41,738 nucleotides of DNA from NCBI RefSeq assembly GCF_000485595.1, contig NW_014577410.1, positions 100,992 through 142,729 of the forward strand, given 5' to 3'. Positions 31,787-41,738 of this stretch are shown in pieces. The position numbers and the translations under genes were made by a program. Position 1 is the stretch's first letter; the number at the start of each line of letters is the position of its first letter. The stretch is from Priapulus caudatus (Eukaryota > Priapulida > Priapulimorpha > Priapulimorphida > Priapulidae). The notes under the pieces are model-generated. The model saw only the letters and a list, made by a program, of their open reading frames with translations, was not told the origin of the DNA and did no database searches.

Positions 31787-34700
31787 CTGCACGTTAACGA
31801 ACAGTAGATTGAGAACAGTCGATTTCCATAGGGAAATTTTAGGAAAATGTTAGCAATCGTGAATAGACGATTTCTATCAAATTATGCTAGGAAAATTTTT
31901 AATATGTTTGTTTCTATTTGTTTCGCAATGACAACATGCGAGGAAGCTTGGCGTGAATAGTCGAATTTGATTTTTTAACAAAATGCAAGGAAAGTACATG
32001 TAAAGTGGATTTCATTTAAGAAATGCTAAGGGAATTATTCGAGATGCACGTACTTTACAACAGGTTCTCGACTTACATTCACACTCCACATTTCATTAAT
32101 ATGCAAACAGCTAGATTTTGTTTCTTTATAAATATGGATCAACAAACTGCATAGTATGACCTCTGAGTCAGTGCCAGATCGAGATGGATATAATTTACGG
32201 GGGACGTTACCTTCAATCTGACAGCTCCCCCAGGTTTGATGTGCAGCAGCTGCAGCTGGTGACTCCACTGCCACTTGCGGAAAAACGTGTCAAACTCTTC
32301 GCCTGCAAGTGATTTTGCAATTACACAAGTTACGTACGGTGACTTAAAGCATGCAAAGCTTAATTTTAACAGACATAAGATGGCCGACGAAAAACAACTG
32401 GACAAATCAAAATGAGCCATACTTCACGGCCATTGTGTGGCATTATGCGGCACCACAAATAAACCAGATGATGATTGGATATATCATTGACAGAGCTTAC
32501 CCAGCTTAAAGAGATGGTCCCTCATCATGTCCTTTGAAAGGAATACCGTTCCAAGTCCACTGTACATGGCTGCATACAGGAGAAACGGGTCGTCCTTCGA
32601 TCTTAAATGAAGCAGAAATGACTAGGACAACTCAACATGGCAGACCGCTTACATTTACCATCGCATAATACAGAGAAGCTTAGCCACAAGTTTAAAATTT
32701 GTTGCACTTATTTTAGAGCAGATAAAGGAAAACCTAGCGTTTTACTGAGTAATAACTGTAATAGGTGCATCCAATCCAAAATGAGAGTCCACGAGACAAA
32801 ATGATGGTGTACAGTTCAACTGCACCGGTGCACAGGTATCACACACTGGATCGTAACAGTTCTGTTAATCACCGTGTCACACCGCTGAAGATTATTGAAA
32901 CACTGCTAACCTTACTACAGTCGTATCTTCAAGCACAAAAGGGGATTTTTTTTAAGAGCTCACGTACAGATTTTCAGCGAGGAAGCAGTGAGCCATCTGC
33001 TGTATAGGAGCCATGTATTTCTTTGGCCATCCGTTCATGTGCCGTCGTCCCAGCACCAGCACCTTCTTCCCACGCGTCTTCGCGAGATACTCGGTGACCT
33101 GGTACAGCTGCGGAAATACAAAAACAAGAGCTCTCTGAGCTTTCTCCGAATTAACGTCACCTCGCCCCACATTTCGAGCGGATTTTACAAAGAAGACAAA
33201 GTCCTGGCAAAAGGGTCTACAGTTGTTTCAGCATCATAAACTCATGAAAAGTGAAGGAATGTTAGGACCAGGATAAGGCTAGTTAGGATACGGCTAGAGT
33301 TAAGGTTACAATAACGTTAGGCTAGGGTTATGATGTATAAAGACGATGGTGTATGTAACATAGGACTGAGGCCCTCACGACTGCACGAAACCAGGAAACT
33401 GAGCAGTCCCGAGTGACGTAAACTTACCATCTTAGCCTGGTCGGTGTGAGTGGCATGTCTGCCAGCCTGTTGATAGCCAACATTCAACCCGTCCACAACG
33501 ACGTCGTACGGCGCGGTCGTCTCTACGAACCGCTTGAAAAGCCCCACCTCTTCTGGCGTCGAGTTCAGGAATGTATCTTCGCCTAGTGCAGAAGTAAGTA
33601 CATAGTCAGCAACATTTACGGCAGTGTCGAGTAACTTCGCTGTATACCTGGACTTGTCACCGTATTTGTGTTTTTATAAGACGTCATGATTTTGTTACGT
33701 TGGTCTACGTTGTGACATCAAATTAGTCATGCTTAAAAATCACATGCCATTGAACCCTGCTGGTGCTGGCATCTAGTGGTCATAAACGTTCACATACTTA
33801 TTTTTAATTATTCAATACCCTTCACTACGCGTTCCATAAAGGTAGTTCTCATTTTCTCAAAATCTTTCCCAGATATGTTGATTGGCTCCAGGTGGGCAGC
33901 GCATGCTGAACACTCTCCCCTATAATGTAGGAAAACATACAACCTAAAAACTAGCAAATGCCTACTAACTCAGCTCTCAACAACCCACTGATATGACTTC
34001 TAAGCGTATAAAAGCCTACTAATGCTTTTATATAACTTCTCCGATTTTTCAGAACCCATATTGTTTCCTTGAACAAACATATCTGTTAGAACTTATGTAT
34101 TTATGTTAGAAATATGCAGTTTAAAGCAGAAATGAGAGAAGCATTCACTTACGCTTTTGACACGGTGGCATATTTCACAACCCAGTTTTCATCTGGCTTG
34201 CTAGAATAATAAGTGAGAAAGAACATTAGAAGATACATCAAAGTCACTTTTTGTATGTATATGATAAAGTGACTTCCACATAATAGTTCTTTTCATGCGC
34301 AGAGCTCAAATTTATGTTGCACAGCAAAGCAAGCACAGCAAATTGCAAGCATGCTTGCCCAGGCTACTTGCCTTATACCTGCTCCTGAAAATTAGCCATT
34401 ATCCGCAGCAATAACAACCCATCCCCTTCCTGCCCCATGGTTGGGCCACCTGGTTCGCCTCTCCAGCTCTTCCCATAAATTTAACGGTATGTAGTCCCCT
34501 CTTTGTGCCACATAAAGGAAGTGCTAGAAAAATGCTCGAAAAAAAGTGGCATAGATAACCGGTCTTTGACGGATGTTTACCACGGTGCCCCTGAAACTTG
34601 ACGTGGCGTCATAAAACTTCTAAATTAAACCAAAGACAACACTTGCCTCGCCCTGAGGACATTTTATATCGACCCCTAATATTTATTACCCGGCTAACTG

Positions 34701-35274
34701 CGTGACGAACGTCGCACGCACACGACAATTCCCCGATACACGTTACAAACCGTCGAATGTCGCTCTAGTACGTACGTGTATTACGCGGTGTATTTCATCC
34801 CACCTCCCTACTAAATGAGCTCTCTATTACGCGACAGCGTTTAGTTCCGGTCCTCGCAGCGCGACCGTGTACAGACACGTCTTTTTGCGAGACAACCCCA
34901 CAGCTTATACTCACGTCCTTACCCTATCTAGGACATCGCTACAGTTTGCGACGTATCCTTGCAAACCTCACCCAGAGACGCGTGATGAGATCGACTACGT
35001 TCTTACGCGACCGCTAACATTTTTTTCAAACATTAATTCGGGACGGGAGCCTGCTAAAATATGCATGAGGGAGCGCGTATTCGCTGCGCTGATTAGATGC
35101 GTCGGACTCCCCCGGCGTTACGCGCTGTACTGCTGCCGCTAAACAGACCTACTCTGCGTCTGCTGCACGTGCGTGCGTGCGTCTGTGTGTGCGTGTGCAC
35201 GTGTGTGTCTGCTGTGTGCACGCATGCGTGTCTACTGCGTGTGTGTGTGTGCATGTGTCTGCTGCGTGTGTGTG

Positions 35275-35330
<56 letters not shown>

Positions 35331-37407
35331 TGACTGCGCAGGCTGCGTGTGTGTCACACAGGAAGTATGCTACGGATCGGCTTGTTCAACGCGCGACAGA
35401 CCTGATGGAACTGATTATTACCGCCCAAGCTCCTCCCTAACTGCTATAATTAGCACAGGAAACGAACACTTCAAGAAAGGACAGCTTTGCCCAAAAACCT
35501 GTCTAGTGGGAATGTGATGGCATAATACCAGTAGTAGACTTTGCTTAGGGTTTGATATCTTGACATTATATTTAGTAAAATACTGCTATTTCTAGAGTCT
35601 TTTCCTATTTTAAAGATATACTTGCCCATAAAGCTACCCTGCCTTGCTGTCCACTTTAAAGGAGAAATTCGTTAATAAAATCGTTTTAGTACAAACTATG
35701 CACAGATCGGTAACTAATGGATATCCCATAGAATCTTATACTCAATGAGAAAATACAGTTCTGCCCTTCATGCTAGGCTAAGCTAACGGTAGTGTATGAA
35801 GCATCGCAGCACTAGCAATCATGGCTATTACTGCACACAATGCCCCCCATACTGCTCAGTCTGTGGGACCATTATACTGCTAAAGGTCATCCATCCCATG
35901 CTGTGCAGAGCACTGATGACAATCCGTAGGGGTCGTTCAGGTACAGCTAAGAATGGATGGGGTTATTATGTACCTCATAGTAGAGAGACTAGAGGCATTG
36001 TTACAGCACGCACCCTGCTACACATACACAGACTCCCACACATACACACCCTCCCACACATACACACCCTCCCACACATACACACCCTCCCACACATACA
36101 CACATGCACACACGCACGCACACAGAGACACTACACTGTATGATGGATGCAGCATATCCTGTGCTATTTCGTCTCTTGGCTCGTGTGAGGGAGGGGGGGG
36201 GGTGCAGCTGTTACAGTCACACATTATGGTTGTTGGTACGTGCAGACAGCATCACATGGAAGCTGTCACAGAGATACTGCTTGCTTCACACATCTCTGGC
36301 AGCAGCTGCGCACTCACTGCACATGCCTGACTGTCCGCCTGCCCCAAGCTCCCCCCTCCCAGCCCGTGCACTCCCTAAAAACAGTCCAGCTACACCAAAT
36401 CCACTCACTCACTCACTCATTTCTATGCCAGACACACTAGCAACTTGTACCCAAGCACACAGTGGTGTCACTCCCATTCATGTAAGCTGCAGCTGAGGCA
36501 ATACATTGCGCGGAGGTGACATTTCTCGGCTGTTACCTTTCAAACCAGCCGCGAATGGGAGTGACGGCGTCCAGAGGCACATATATTCTTTTGTCTCGCA
36601 GAAACTGCAGAAGCCCTAACATCATCTCCTCGCCCCTTCCGGCATCTTCCTCTCTATAAATTAAAAATGCAAGCTACACATCAGCATATGTTATCTGTGA
36701 CAGACAATGCATCAACGAAGTTGCGACCATATTGTGAAATGTCAAGACGGACAATGCATCGACTACTCATGTGATTAATAATAGACCACTTTCATGCAAA
36801 ATGGTCCCCTGCCATGATCGAAAATTTGAACTTTGAACTATGGCCCGCACATGACTCTTCCTCATTTTGTGCTTCTTTCCCTTTCTACGTTTACGCTTGT
36901 GAAAGGTTACGGTATTTACGTACGACTCACCGCGCCTGACTACCATATTTACCGGCTAATGAAACGCAGTTCTCCGATAATTTCCCTAAAACATCACCCC
37001 ACGTGTTAGCGCTGAAAAGTTGTCACATGCATTTTTCGCACAAAAATATACGGGCCCGCTAGTCATCTAGGCATAATATATCGTGAGCCAGGAAAGACGA
37101 CGGAATGTTCGACCCAAGCAGTCTTGAATCTTGATAATAAGTCTGAATACCCAAGCCAGTTCTGATCTCAAACATTTTTATGTCTGATAAATAACCTATA
37201 GTAAAATCCATCAAAATAAGCCAGCCCTACTCAAAAGCTTACGAGTTTCAGGCCGGGGGAGGGGCTGCGACTTCCTACACTGCCCCAAACATTCTCATCA
37301 ATCTTTCTGTTCTTCTCTCACACAAAAACCATCAGTCATTAACACGAGGTTAGCTTCACGAGTAAGACTAATTGTACTCGTAATTTATCATTGTGAGTCA
37401 CAGTTAG

Positions 37408-37444
<37 letters not shown>

Positions 37445-38616
37445 CAGCTGTGGCCCTAAACTAGTAATTTATCACTATGGGTCATAGGTGTATATAGCGA
37501 CTAATTATACTCATAATTTATCATTATGAGTTGCAGTTAGGTATATATATATTTGTTTATTTATAATACGGTCGCCACGTTTTCAACAGTTGGTTTGATT
37601 CAGACGGCCCCACCGATAGCCGGCCCTATGGTAATGCGACTGCGCCGTCACCCCCACAGCGTCACCGCGCGACAGCCCTACCTCGCCGCGACGCACAGCC
37701 TCAGCCACTCCTCATAGACGTCCGCTTGTATCGACTTCCCCGCCCGCGTCGCCTCGCCGATCGTAGCCCAGCCCGTGTCGAGGTCGCGCGCGCGGAACGC
37801 CCGAGCGGCCCGCGACGGCGTTGTACGCTCGCGCCCGACGACGTCCACGCGCCCGCTGGCCGTCCGCGACGACGGCGACGGCGTCCCGCCAGCGCGGCGT
37901 CGCGCAGAGCGCCGGCGCGATGAGGTCACAGGTCGTGGCGTCGAACACCGGGTAGCGCGCCGCGAGCTGCTCGTACGCGGCGACGACCGCCGTGCCGCGT
38001 CGCCGCACCGCCCGCACAGCGCCGCGTAGTGCGCCACCACCGCCAGGTTGGGGGCGCCACCGTCGCGGCGGAGGTAGTCGATGAAGGATTCGCCGACGGC
38101 GTGGTGGAGCGTGTGCACGCACTTCTTCATGACGACGCCGTCGATGACCTTGACCCGGGTCGGGTCGGCGGCGAGCAGGCGCGAGCGAAACGCATCCCAC
38201 TCGGCGGCGTCGACGCGGCGGTCGCCCGCGGCGACGAACGCCTCGATCTCCGCGACCCAGAGGTCAAATTTCCGCATGTCCGCCTCGACGACGGCATCGT
38301 CGTCGTTGTGCACCCAGTCGCGGTCGTCCACCCTGCCGCACGCCGACTCCCTCTTGTGGGATGGAGCGACGGAATTCCGAGATCTCTTGGCGGTGGCGCC
38401 ACCCTGTGGCGATTTCCCGAAGAGCGCAGCGATGTTGACGAGAGGCTTGGAATCTCCAGCAGGTAAAAGTCGACGAGAGGATAACGAGAAGTCGCGCGTC
38501 GGCAGGTCAGACATCGTTTTAAAGGTGACCGGCGCCAGGACACGCAGATGGCGCCTCCGTAGATTTCCGCAGCCGCTGCCGAGGAGTCTGATTACTGAGA
38601 TGCGAGCGTGACTCAT
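31646..38616 (-). CDS. PRORP: Mitochondrial ribonuclease P catalytic subunit (protein-only RNase P), whole gene
   Basis: Nine coding exons (37682-38616, 36537-36653, 34153-34200, 33819-33919, 33428-33582, 32968-33107, 32501-32601, 32211-32302, 31646-31786) joined by GT-AG introns with consistent phases. They give 609 codons plus stop; human PRORP has 583. The enzyme cleaves the 5' leader of mitochondrial pre-tRNAs, in animals together with TRMT10C and HSD17B10. An Arg-rich, acid-poor N-terminus fits a mitochondrial presequence. Residues ~100-310 form the PPR region. Zinc ligands are C370 and C373 (GECSAC), H580 (AWHIPY) and C600 (TWLC). The NYN/PIN-type metallonuclease has D431 ([10 protein letters not shown]), D502/D503 ([10 protein letters not shown]) and D523 (SKDMMRDH). 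The Met at 38616 has A at -3; the Met at 38631 is in weaker context. Exon 1 holds two compensating frameshifts. No poly(A) signal was found. Confidence 0.95.
32211..32302 (-). CDS. PRORP: PRORP exon 8
   Basis: 92 bp, acceptor CTTGCAG, donor GTAACG. Encodes [20 protein letters not shown] and ends AVRLK. FxKWQxxHQL is typical of animal PRORP. Confidence 0.93.
32501..32601 (-). CDS. PRORP: PRORP exon 7 (catalytic DD and D)
   Basis: 101 bp, acceptor TTTAAG, donor GTAAGC. Encodes [20 protein letters not shown] and then [14 protein letters not shown]. The DD pair and the Asp 21 residues after the first D match the known catalytic spacing of the family (D478/D479 and D499 in human). Confidence 0.96.
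32968..33107 (-). CDS. PRORP: PRORP exon 6
   Basis: 140 bp, acceptor TTCCGCAG, donor GTACGT. Encodes [20 protein letters not shown] and ends [10 protein letters not shown]. VLVLGRxHM is a conserved PRORP block. Confidence 0.95.
33257..33332 (-). repeat. Degenerate TTAGG-type repeats in PRORP intron 5
   Basis: On the plus strand: GTTAGGACC, AGTTAGGATACGG and CGTTAGGCTAGGGTT. A decayed short repeat related in wording to the telomere-like arrays elsewhere in the window. Confidence 0.4.
33428..33582 (-). CDS. PRORP: PRORP exon 5 (first catalytic Asp)
   Basis: 155 bp, acceptor CACTAG, donor GTAAGT, ending in phase 0. Encodes [20 protein letters not shown] and then [13 protein letters not shown]. 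The Asp of DGLN is the first metal-binding residue of the nuclease site. Confidence 0.95.
33819..33919 (-). CDS. PRORP: PRORP exon 4 (zinc-site CxxC)
   Basis: 101 bp, acceptor ATTATAG, donor GTATTG. Encodes [20 protein letters not shown] and continues to MERVVK. The two cysteines supply half of the structural zinc site completed by exon 9. Confidence 0.92.
34153..34200 (-). CDS. PRORP: PRORP exon 3
   Basis: A 48-bp micro-exon, phase 2 to 2, acceptor ATTCTAG, donor GTAAGT. Encodes [15 protein letters not shown], equivalent to the segment just before the CxxC zinc pair. Confidence 0.88.
35165..35340 (-). repeat. GTGC/GTGTGC microsatellite in PRORP intron 2
   Basis: About 14 uninterrupted GTGC units at 35277-35331, preceded by GTGTGTGC variants. 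The rest of the 2.3-kb intron (34201-36536) shows no recognised gene. Open frames there, such as 34867-35142, lack protein signatures. Confidence 0.9.
36018..36105 (-). repeat. 17-bp tandem repeat in PRORP intron 2
   Basis: About five copies of CTCCCACACATACACAC at 17-bp spacing, ending in a CACACGCACGCAC tail. Confidence 0.9.
36537..36653 (-). CDS. PRORP: PRORP exon 2
   Basis: 117 bp, phase 2 to 2, acceptor TTTATAG, donor GTAACA. Encodes [20 protein letters not shown] and ends RGWFER, the last helices before the central zinc-binding domain. Confidence 0.9.
37365..37560 (-). repeat. Degenerate tandem repeat with (TA)n in PRORP intron 1
   Basis: Three related units each carry ACTAATTATACTC-like sequence, then TAATTTATCATTATGAGT and GGTGTATATA. 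They start near 37367, 37459 and 37499. The first ends in a 32-bp TA run (37411-37442). Confidence 0.75.
37682..38616 (-). CDS. PRORP: PRORP exon 1 (presequence and PPR repeats)
   Basis: Starts [15 protein letters not shown] and ends ...[10 protein letters not shown] before donor GTAGGG, phase 2. GC-rich, unlike the flanking DNA. The PPR-like reading needs one base added near 37993-38020 and one removed near 37795-37812. The intervening ~65 residues in the shifted frame read [20 protein letters not shown], then AYNAVAGR. The unshifted frame there is Arg/Ser-rich and implausible. Confidence 0.85.
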
Positions 38617-38619
38617 TGT

Positions 38620-39950
38620 CTGTGTTTGCATCGGACGATGTCTTAATCAATTCACGCTTCAAACGGGATCGGTTTGCCGATGCACGCACACTCGCAAGTC
38701 GCAAACATATCACTCGTATACTTGAATATATGCTTGCGAGTGTCTATCCAACACATGCATCTTCAAATCTCCATCATAATCTGAAAGAGAAGAAAAAATA
38801 TACTTGCTTTAATAAGTAAATTATGTGAAATTTGCATAAATAACCGTTGGGTATGTCTGTTAAAATAGTTATAATATTCAGTTGATGTATCGTTCTTGTC
38901 CGGTAATCATTTTTATTGCATTTGATCGAAAGCGCTGTATATCTCATGTAACAACTGCCTAAATATTATATGAGTACACGTCTAGATCAATTATGTTTGC
39001 GCCGATGATCATAGAAGTGTTAGTAACGTTAAGAAGTTCATGAAGGAAGATTCACAGATTTTGCAACCAATACGATTTGCTGGTTACGTTAATTGAAACG
39101 TAAGTAGTGGCACGCTGATAACATCCCATTAAAAATGATCCCTGTCAGCAAATAAAAACGGATCTAACTGCTCCCAACATGGTACCGTGTTGGCAAATAT
39201 TAGTGTGCCTAAACCTCGCTTATGTATACTGACATCTGCTCTCGTAAAAACACCCGACAGATAATACGGAAATTTGCAGAAACGGAACGAAAAACTTGTT
39301 TTTGTGACGCGATAATGTTTGCAGTAGATCGTAGGTACACAGGTGGCAGACAGGAATGCAGTGAACACGTTTCCGGCATCATGCACATCAGTTTGGCTTG
39401 CGGAAGTACGAGTAGAGGGGAAGGTTACGACCTCTAATTAATGCGCATTCACTCATTATATGTTTGCAATTAGACGATCAGTCGCGCAGGTCCATCACAA
39501 GTGTAAAACTCCAAGATGACGGGAAGAAGATAAATTCAAAAGTGAAGAGCCACACAACCAGAAAGGACAAAGAAGACGTTGTACAAAAAAAAAAAAATTG
39601 TGCGTTCGACGTCAAAGTCATCGGCACCCGTGCACGTGTAACAATGCGGCATGCTGTGCTCGGACAGGCATTGGGGAAACTACCTCAGCCGCTCCGCTAA
39701 TGTCTGACATGCTGTCAAACACTGTTTAGATCTGCATACCTGCGACGTGTGTGATGTCCCTCTCTCTTTTTCTCACTCTGTTCGTCACAACCACACTGGT
39801 TAGCGACTGGATCTTTGCACACAACAATATATGGCGGGAAACCTTCCACGGATCAGGAACGTATGGCTGGTACGTGCGTGCACTCACACGTACATTTATC
39901 ACATGTACTGTTCAAGTGCGGCGAAGCCACACTGTTAAGTAAATAGTCAA
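38620..39950. promoter_or_regulatory. Intergenic region between PRORP and a divergent plus-strand gene
   Basis: About 1.3 kb separating the PRORP start (minus) from a possible plus-strand first exon. It should contain both promoters, but I see no clear TATA box or initiator that I would assign. Short open frames at 39222-39437 and 39464-39700 (the latter Lys-rich, interrupted by a 13-A run) have no recognised family. Confidence 0.4.
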
Positions 39951-39951
39951 A

Positions 39952-40024
39952 ATGGCATCTAGCACACGATGTCTGCTTGTCACTTCGCCGAGACGCAAAC
40001 GATCTTGGAGAGAGCAGCATTCGA
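39952..40024 (+). CDS. Possible first coding exon of an unrecognised plus-strand gene
   Basis: The ATG is in good context (AAAATGG). It is followed by 24 codons, MASSTRCLLVTSPRRKRSWR and then EQHS, and the strong donor TTCGA|GTGAGT. A basic SPRRKRS patch is visible, suggestive of a nuclear localisation signal. It ends in phase 1, so it cannot splice directly to the exon at 41619 (which needs phase 0). At least one exon would have to lie between, or the two belong to different transcripts. Confidence 0.4.
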
Positions 40025-40237
40025 GTGAGTTTGCTCTTGGGTATCGGGCATTAATAAGACAAAATATTAATTCGATAAATATAGACAACCAACCACGCCG
40101 AGTAAAATGGTCCAGGGTTCACGGAAGCAAGACGACAAAACACGGGTTCGATGAAGATTTCGTTCTTCGATGAAGTTGGTCAAGGTTTTGGTTAAATATT
40201 AAATTACAACTTGCATTTCATATCATCAGCCACACAG

Positions 40238-40240
40238 ACA

Positions 40241-40290
<50 letters not shown>
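40238..40290. repeat. (CA)n microsatellite
   Basis: About 25 CA units. The sequence from here to 40640 is mixed. It includes a GC-rich stretch near 40440-40530 and the word CCACCTGGTGGCG (40367-40379), which is close to a CTCF-type core with one mismatch. That resemblance alone is weak. Confidence 0.9.
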
Positions 40291-40291
<1 letters not shown>

Positions 40292-40639
40292 AATGTTATC
40301 GTCTCTATCTTTACTGTGCACCACTAGGCTCCTGTGTTCTCGTTGGTGGGTCCAGCACACGCACACCACCTGGTGGCGTTCTGCCCGCGGGCCGTATTCA
40401 AATGCACATGATTACGTTCAGCTATAAAGGTCCCGCTGCTGACGGCCGGAGTGACGGGGTGACAGAGTTACGGCAGACGACGCCGTTAACGCCCGACAAT
40501 GTCCCGCCGCCGGGGCAGCGGCTCGCAACAGCTTAATTCTGTATTAGTACTCGTCTTTTAATTGACATCTGCAGAGTTACGGCAACTCGTGCCAGCCAGG
40601 TGCGGTGCTTGATACAGCCGTCGTCATGGCGACGGGGCG

Positions 40640-40815
40640 ACAGCAAAAAAACGTGTGTCCGGGAGGGGGAGGGCAACGGTGCGATATATAGGGAACGCCT
40701 GGAAAAGGGGGAGTAGGAAGAAGGGGAAAAAAGAAGGAGGGGTGATGATGGTGAGGAGATTGAGCAGAATGATGATGATGATGATGAGGAGGAGGAGGAG
40801 GTGGAAAAAAAGGCG
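40640..40815 (+). repeat. Purine-rich tract with (GAT)n and (GGA)n
   Basis: GGGGAGG, GAAGGGGAAAA, about five GAT units and about five GGA units. The small open frame across it is compositional. Between 40860 and 41205 there is mixed AT-leaning sequence with nothing recognised. Confidence 0.8.
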
Positions 40816-41204
40816 GAGAAGCGGCATTACGCCTTTTAAAGTTCGAGATTGATCATGAAAACAACCCCTCCAAAAATGCCTTTTCAAAATGGCAAGGTGC
40901 ACAGTATTGTAATTGTACAGCGAGCGACACCTGGTGTGCAAGCGTGAGAACTAACAGCTGCGACCTCCCAGATTACAGCTTAGACGTGTTTGTATAATGT
41001 TATGTTATTATGGACATTAGGCACATTATACTTGATTGTTGGGTATATAAAAAGAATTATATATATATATTGCTTGTTAATGAAGGATGTTGCAAATTGT
41101 TGCCGTAAGTGGTGTGATACGTACGCCAAGGGATCACTGTTAGATTACTGTTAGAGAATTATATGTGATTAAAGGTTTTATTACATGTAGTATTAGGAGT
41201 AAGC

Positions 41205-41300
41205 GTGCATATATGTGTGAGCGCGCGCGTGTGTTTGTATGTCTTTGTGTGCGTGCCTGTGTGCGCGCGTGTGTTTTTATGCGCGCGTGTGTGCGTTGGG
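41205..41300. repeat. GTGTGCGCGC microsatellite
   Basis: Imperfect GT/GC alternating repeat with GCGCGCGTGTGTTTGTATG and GCGCGCGTGTGTTTTTATG as two related units. Confidence 0.75.
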
Positions 41301-41343
41301 AACAGTTCATCGCATGTCCCTCGCATAACTATATTCTTACACC

Positions 41344-41580
41344 CATTATCTTACTTCTCTTTTTCCTCCTCCTACTCCTCCTCCTCCTCTTCCTCATCCT
41401 CTTCAACCTCTACTTCTTCTCCGCCTTCTAGTTTCCCACACCTACTTCATTCTGCGTATCCTCCTCATCCTCCCCTCCTGCTCCATTTCTTCTTCTTCTT
41501 CTTCTTCTTCTTCTGCTTCATCTTCTTGTTCTTGTTCGTTTTCTTTTGCACCTCTTCGTCTTTATTCCCTCTATGTACGG
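41344..41580 (+). repeat. Pyrimidine-rich CTC/TTC tract upstream of a splice acceptor
   Basis: CTCCTC, CTTCCTC and (TTC)n runs over about 230 bp. It lies immediately upstream of the acceptor at 41611-41618 and probably forms an extended polypyrimidine region of that intron. Confidence 0.8.
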
Positions 41581-41618
41581 GGGTGGGTGGTTACTGACTG
41601 CATGCGCCTGTCTTCTAG

Positions 41619-41732
41619 AATGATGCAAACCACCAGGATGACAACGAGTGTGGCTTGACAGAGAAATCCAAGTCTACCTCCGACTTATCACAGTACACCT
41701 ATCCATTGACGAGCTCAGAGGCTATCGAAGAG
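41619..41732 (+). CDS. Internal coding exon of an unrecognised gene
   Basis: Acceptor TGTCTTCTAG and donor GAG|GTAAGC bound exactly 114 bp. Only one frame is open (38 codons, phase 0 to 0); the other two contain stops. It encodes NDANHQDDNECGLTEKSKST followed by SDLSQYTYPLTSSEAIEE, an acidic, Ser/Thr-rich, probably disordered segment. I do not recognise the protein. The gene continues beyond the window. Confidence 0.65.
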
Positions 41733-41738
41733 GTAAGC

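Noticed and set aside
37726-38611. Long Arg-rich frames on the plus strand opposite PRORP exon 1
   Set aside because: They are antisense shadows of the GC-rich PRORP coding exon.
1-41738. CRISPR arrays, bacterial operons, rRNA or tRNA genes
   Set aside because: No spaced palindromic repeats with unique spacers, no prokaryotic gene organisation and no cloverleaf or rRNA core sequences were found by eye; the spliced genes are animal.

Overview
The window is nuclear DNA of an animal, probably an invertebrate. It has GT-AG spliced genes, short introns (about 0.2-2.3 kb in the one complete gene), a nuclear-encoded mitochondrial RNase P gene, a receptor-type immunoglobulin exon, THAP/P-element transposase relics, many small inverted-repeat transposons and interstitial TTAGGG-type repeats. 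I cannot name the species from sequence alone. A 25-N gap (24968-24992), one stray n (18939) and many small indels between repeat copies show a draft assembly.

Layout. 1-6.6 kb is almost pure simple sequence: CT, CA/CG, GA, GGA and a GGCAGG-type minisatellite, with no credible gene. 6.6-10.4 kb is low-feature DNA. At 10685-10990 (minus strand) there is one intact Ig-domain exon resembling the first Ig domain of PTK7/off-track. It is flanked by duplicated pieces of itself: a partial exon-plus-donor copy on its 3' side, and a minisatellite on its 5' side that repeats its splice acceptor. 11.8-18.4 kb is intergenic or intronic DNA with several small inverted-repeat elements.

18.4-31.16 kb is a mobile-element array. 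A composite block X (three copies: 18940-22173, 24060-gap, 27790-31157) alternates with a block Y (two copies: 22175-24040 and 25934-27770). X carries a tandem repeat of about 171 bp plus two nested MITEs. Y carries decayed exons of a THAP9/P-element-type transposase and a long-armed foldback element. A further 900-bp element with about 150-bp terminal inverted repeats and TTAA flanks lies just after the gap.

31.65-38.62 kb (minus strand) is a complete nine-exon PRORP gene, the protein-only catalytic subunit of mitochondrial RNase P (609 codons as reconstructed). All catalytic aspartates and all zinc ligands are visible. Its GC-rich first exon carries two compensating frameshifts. Upstream of it, on the plus strand, lie signs of a divergently oriented gene: a possible first exon at 39952-40024 and a well-formed internal exon at 41619-41732. 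I do not recognise that protein.

The genes do not form a functional cluster. The main interest is structural: duplicated splice sites beside the Ig exon, a TE array ending about 0.5 kb from the PRORP stop codon, and telomere-like repeats embedded in several distinct MITE families.
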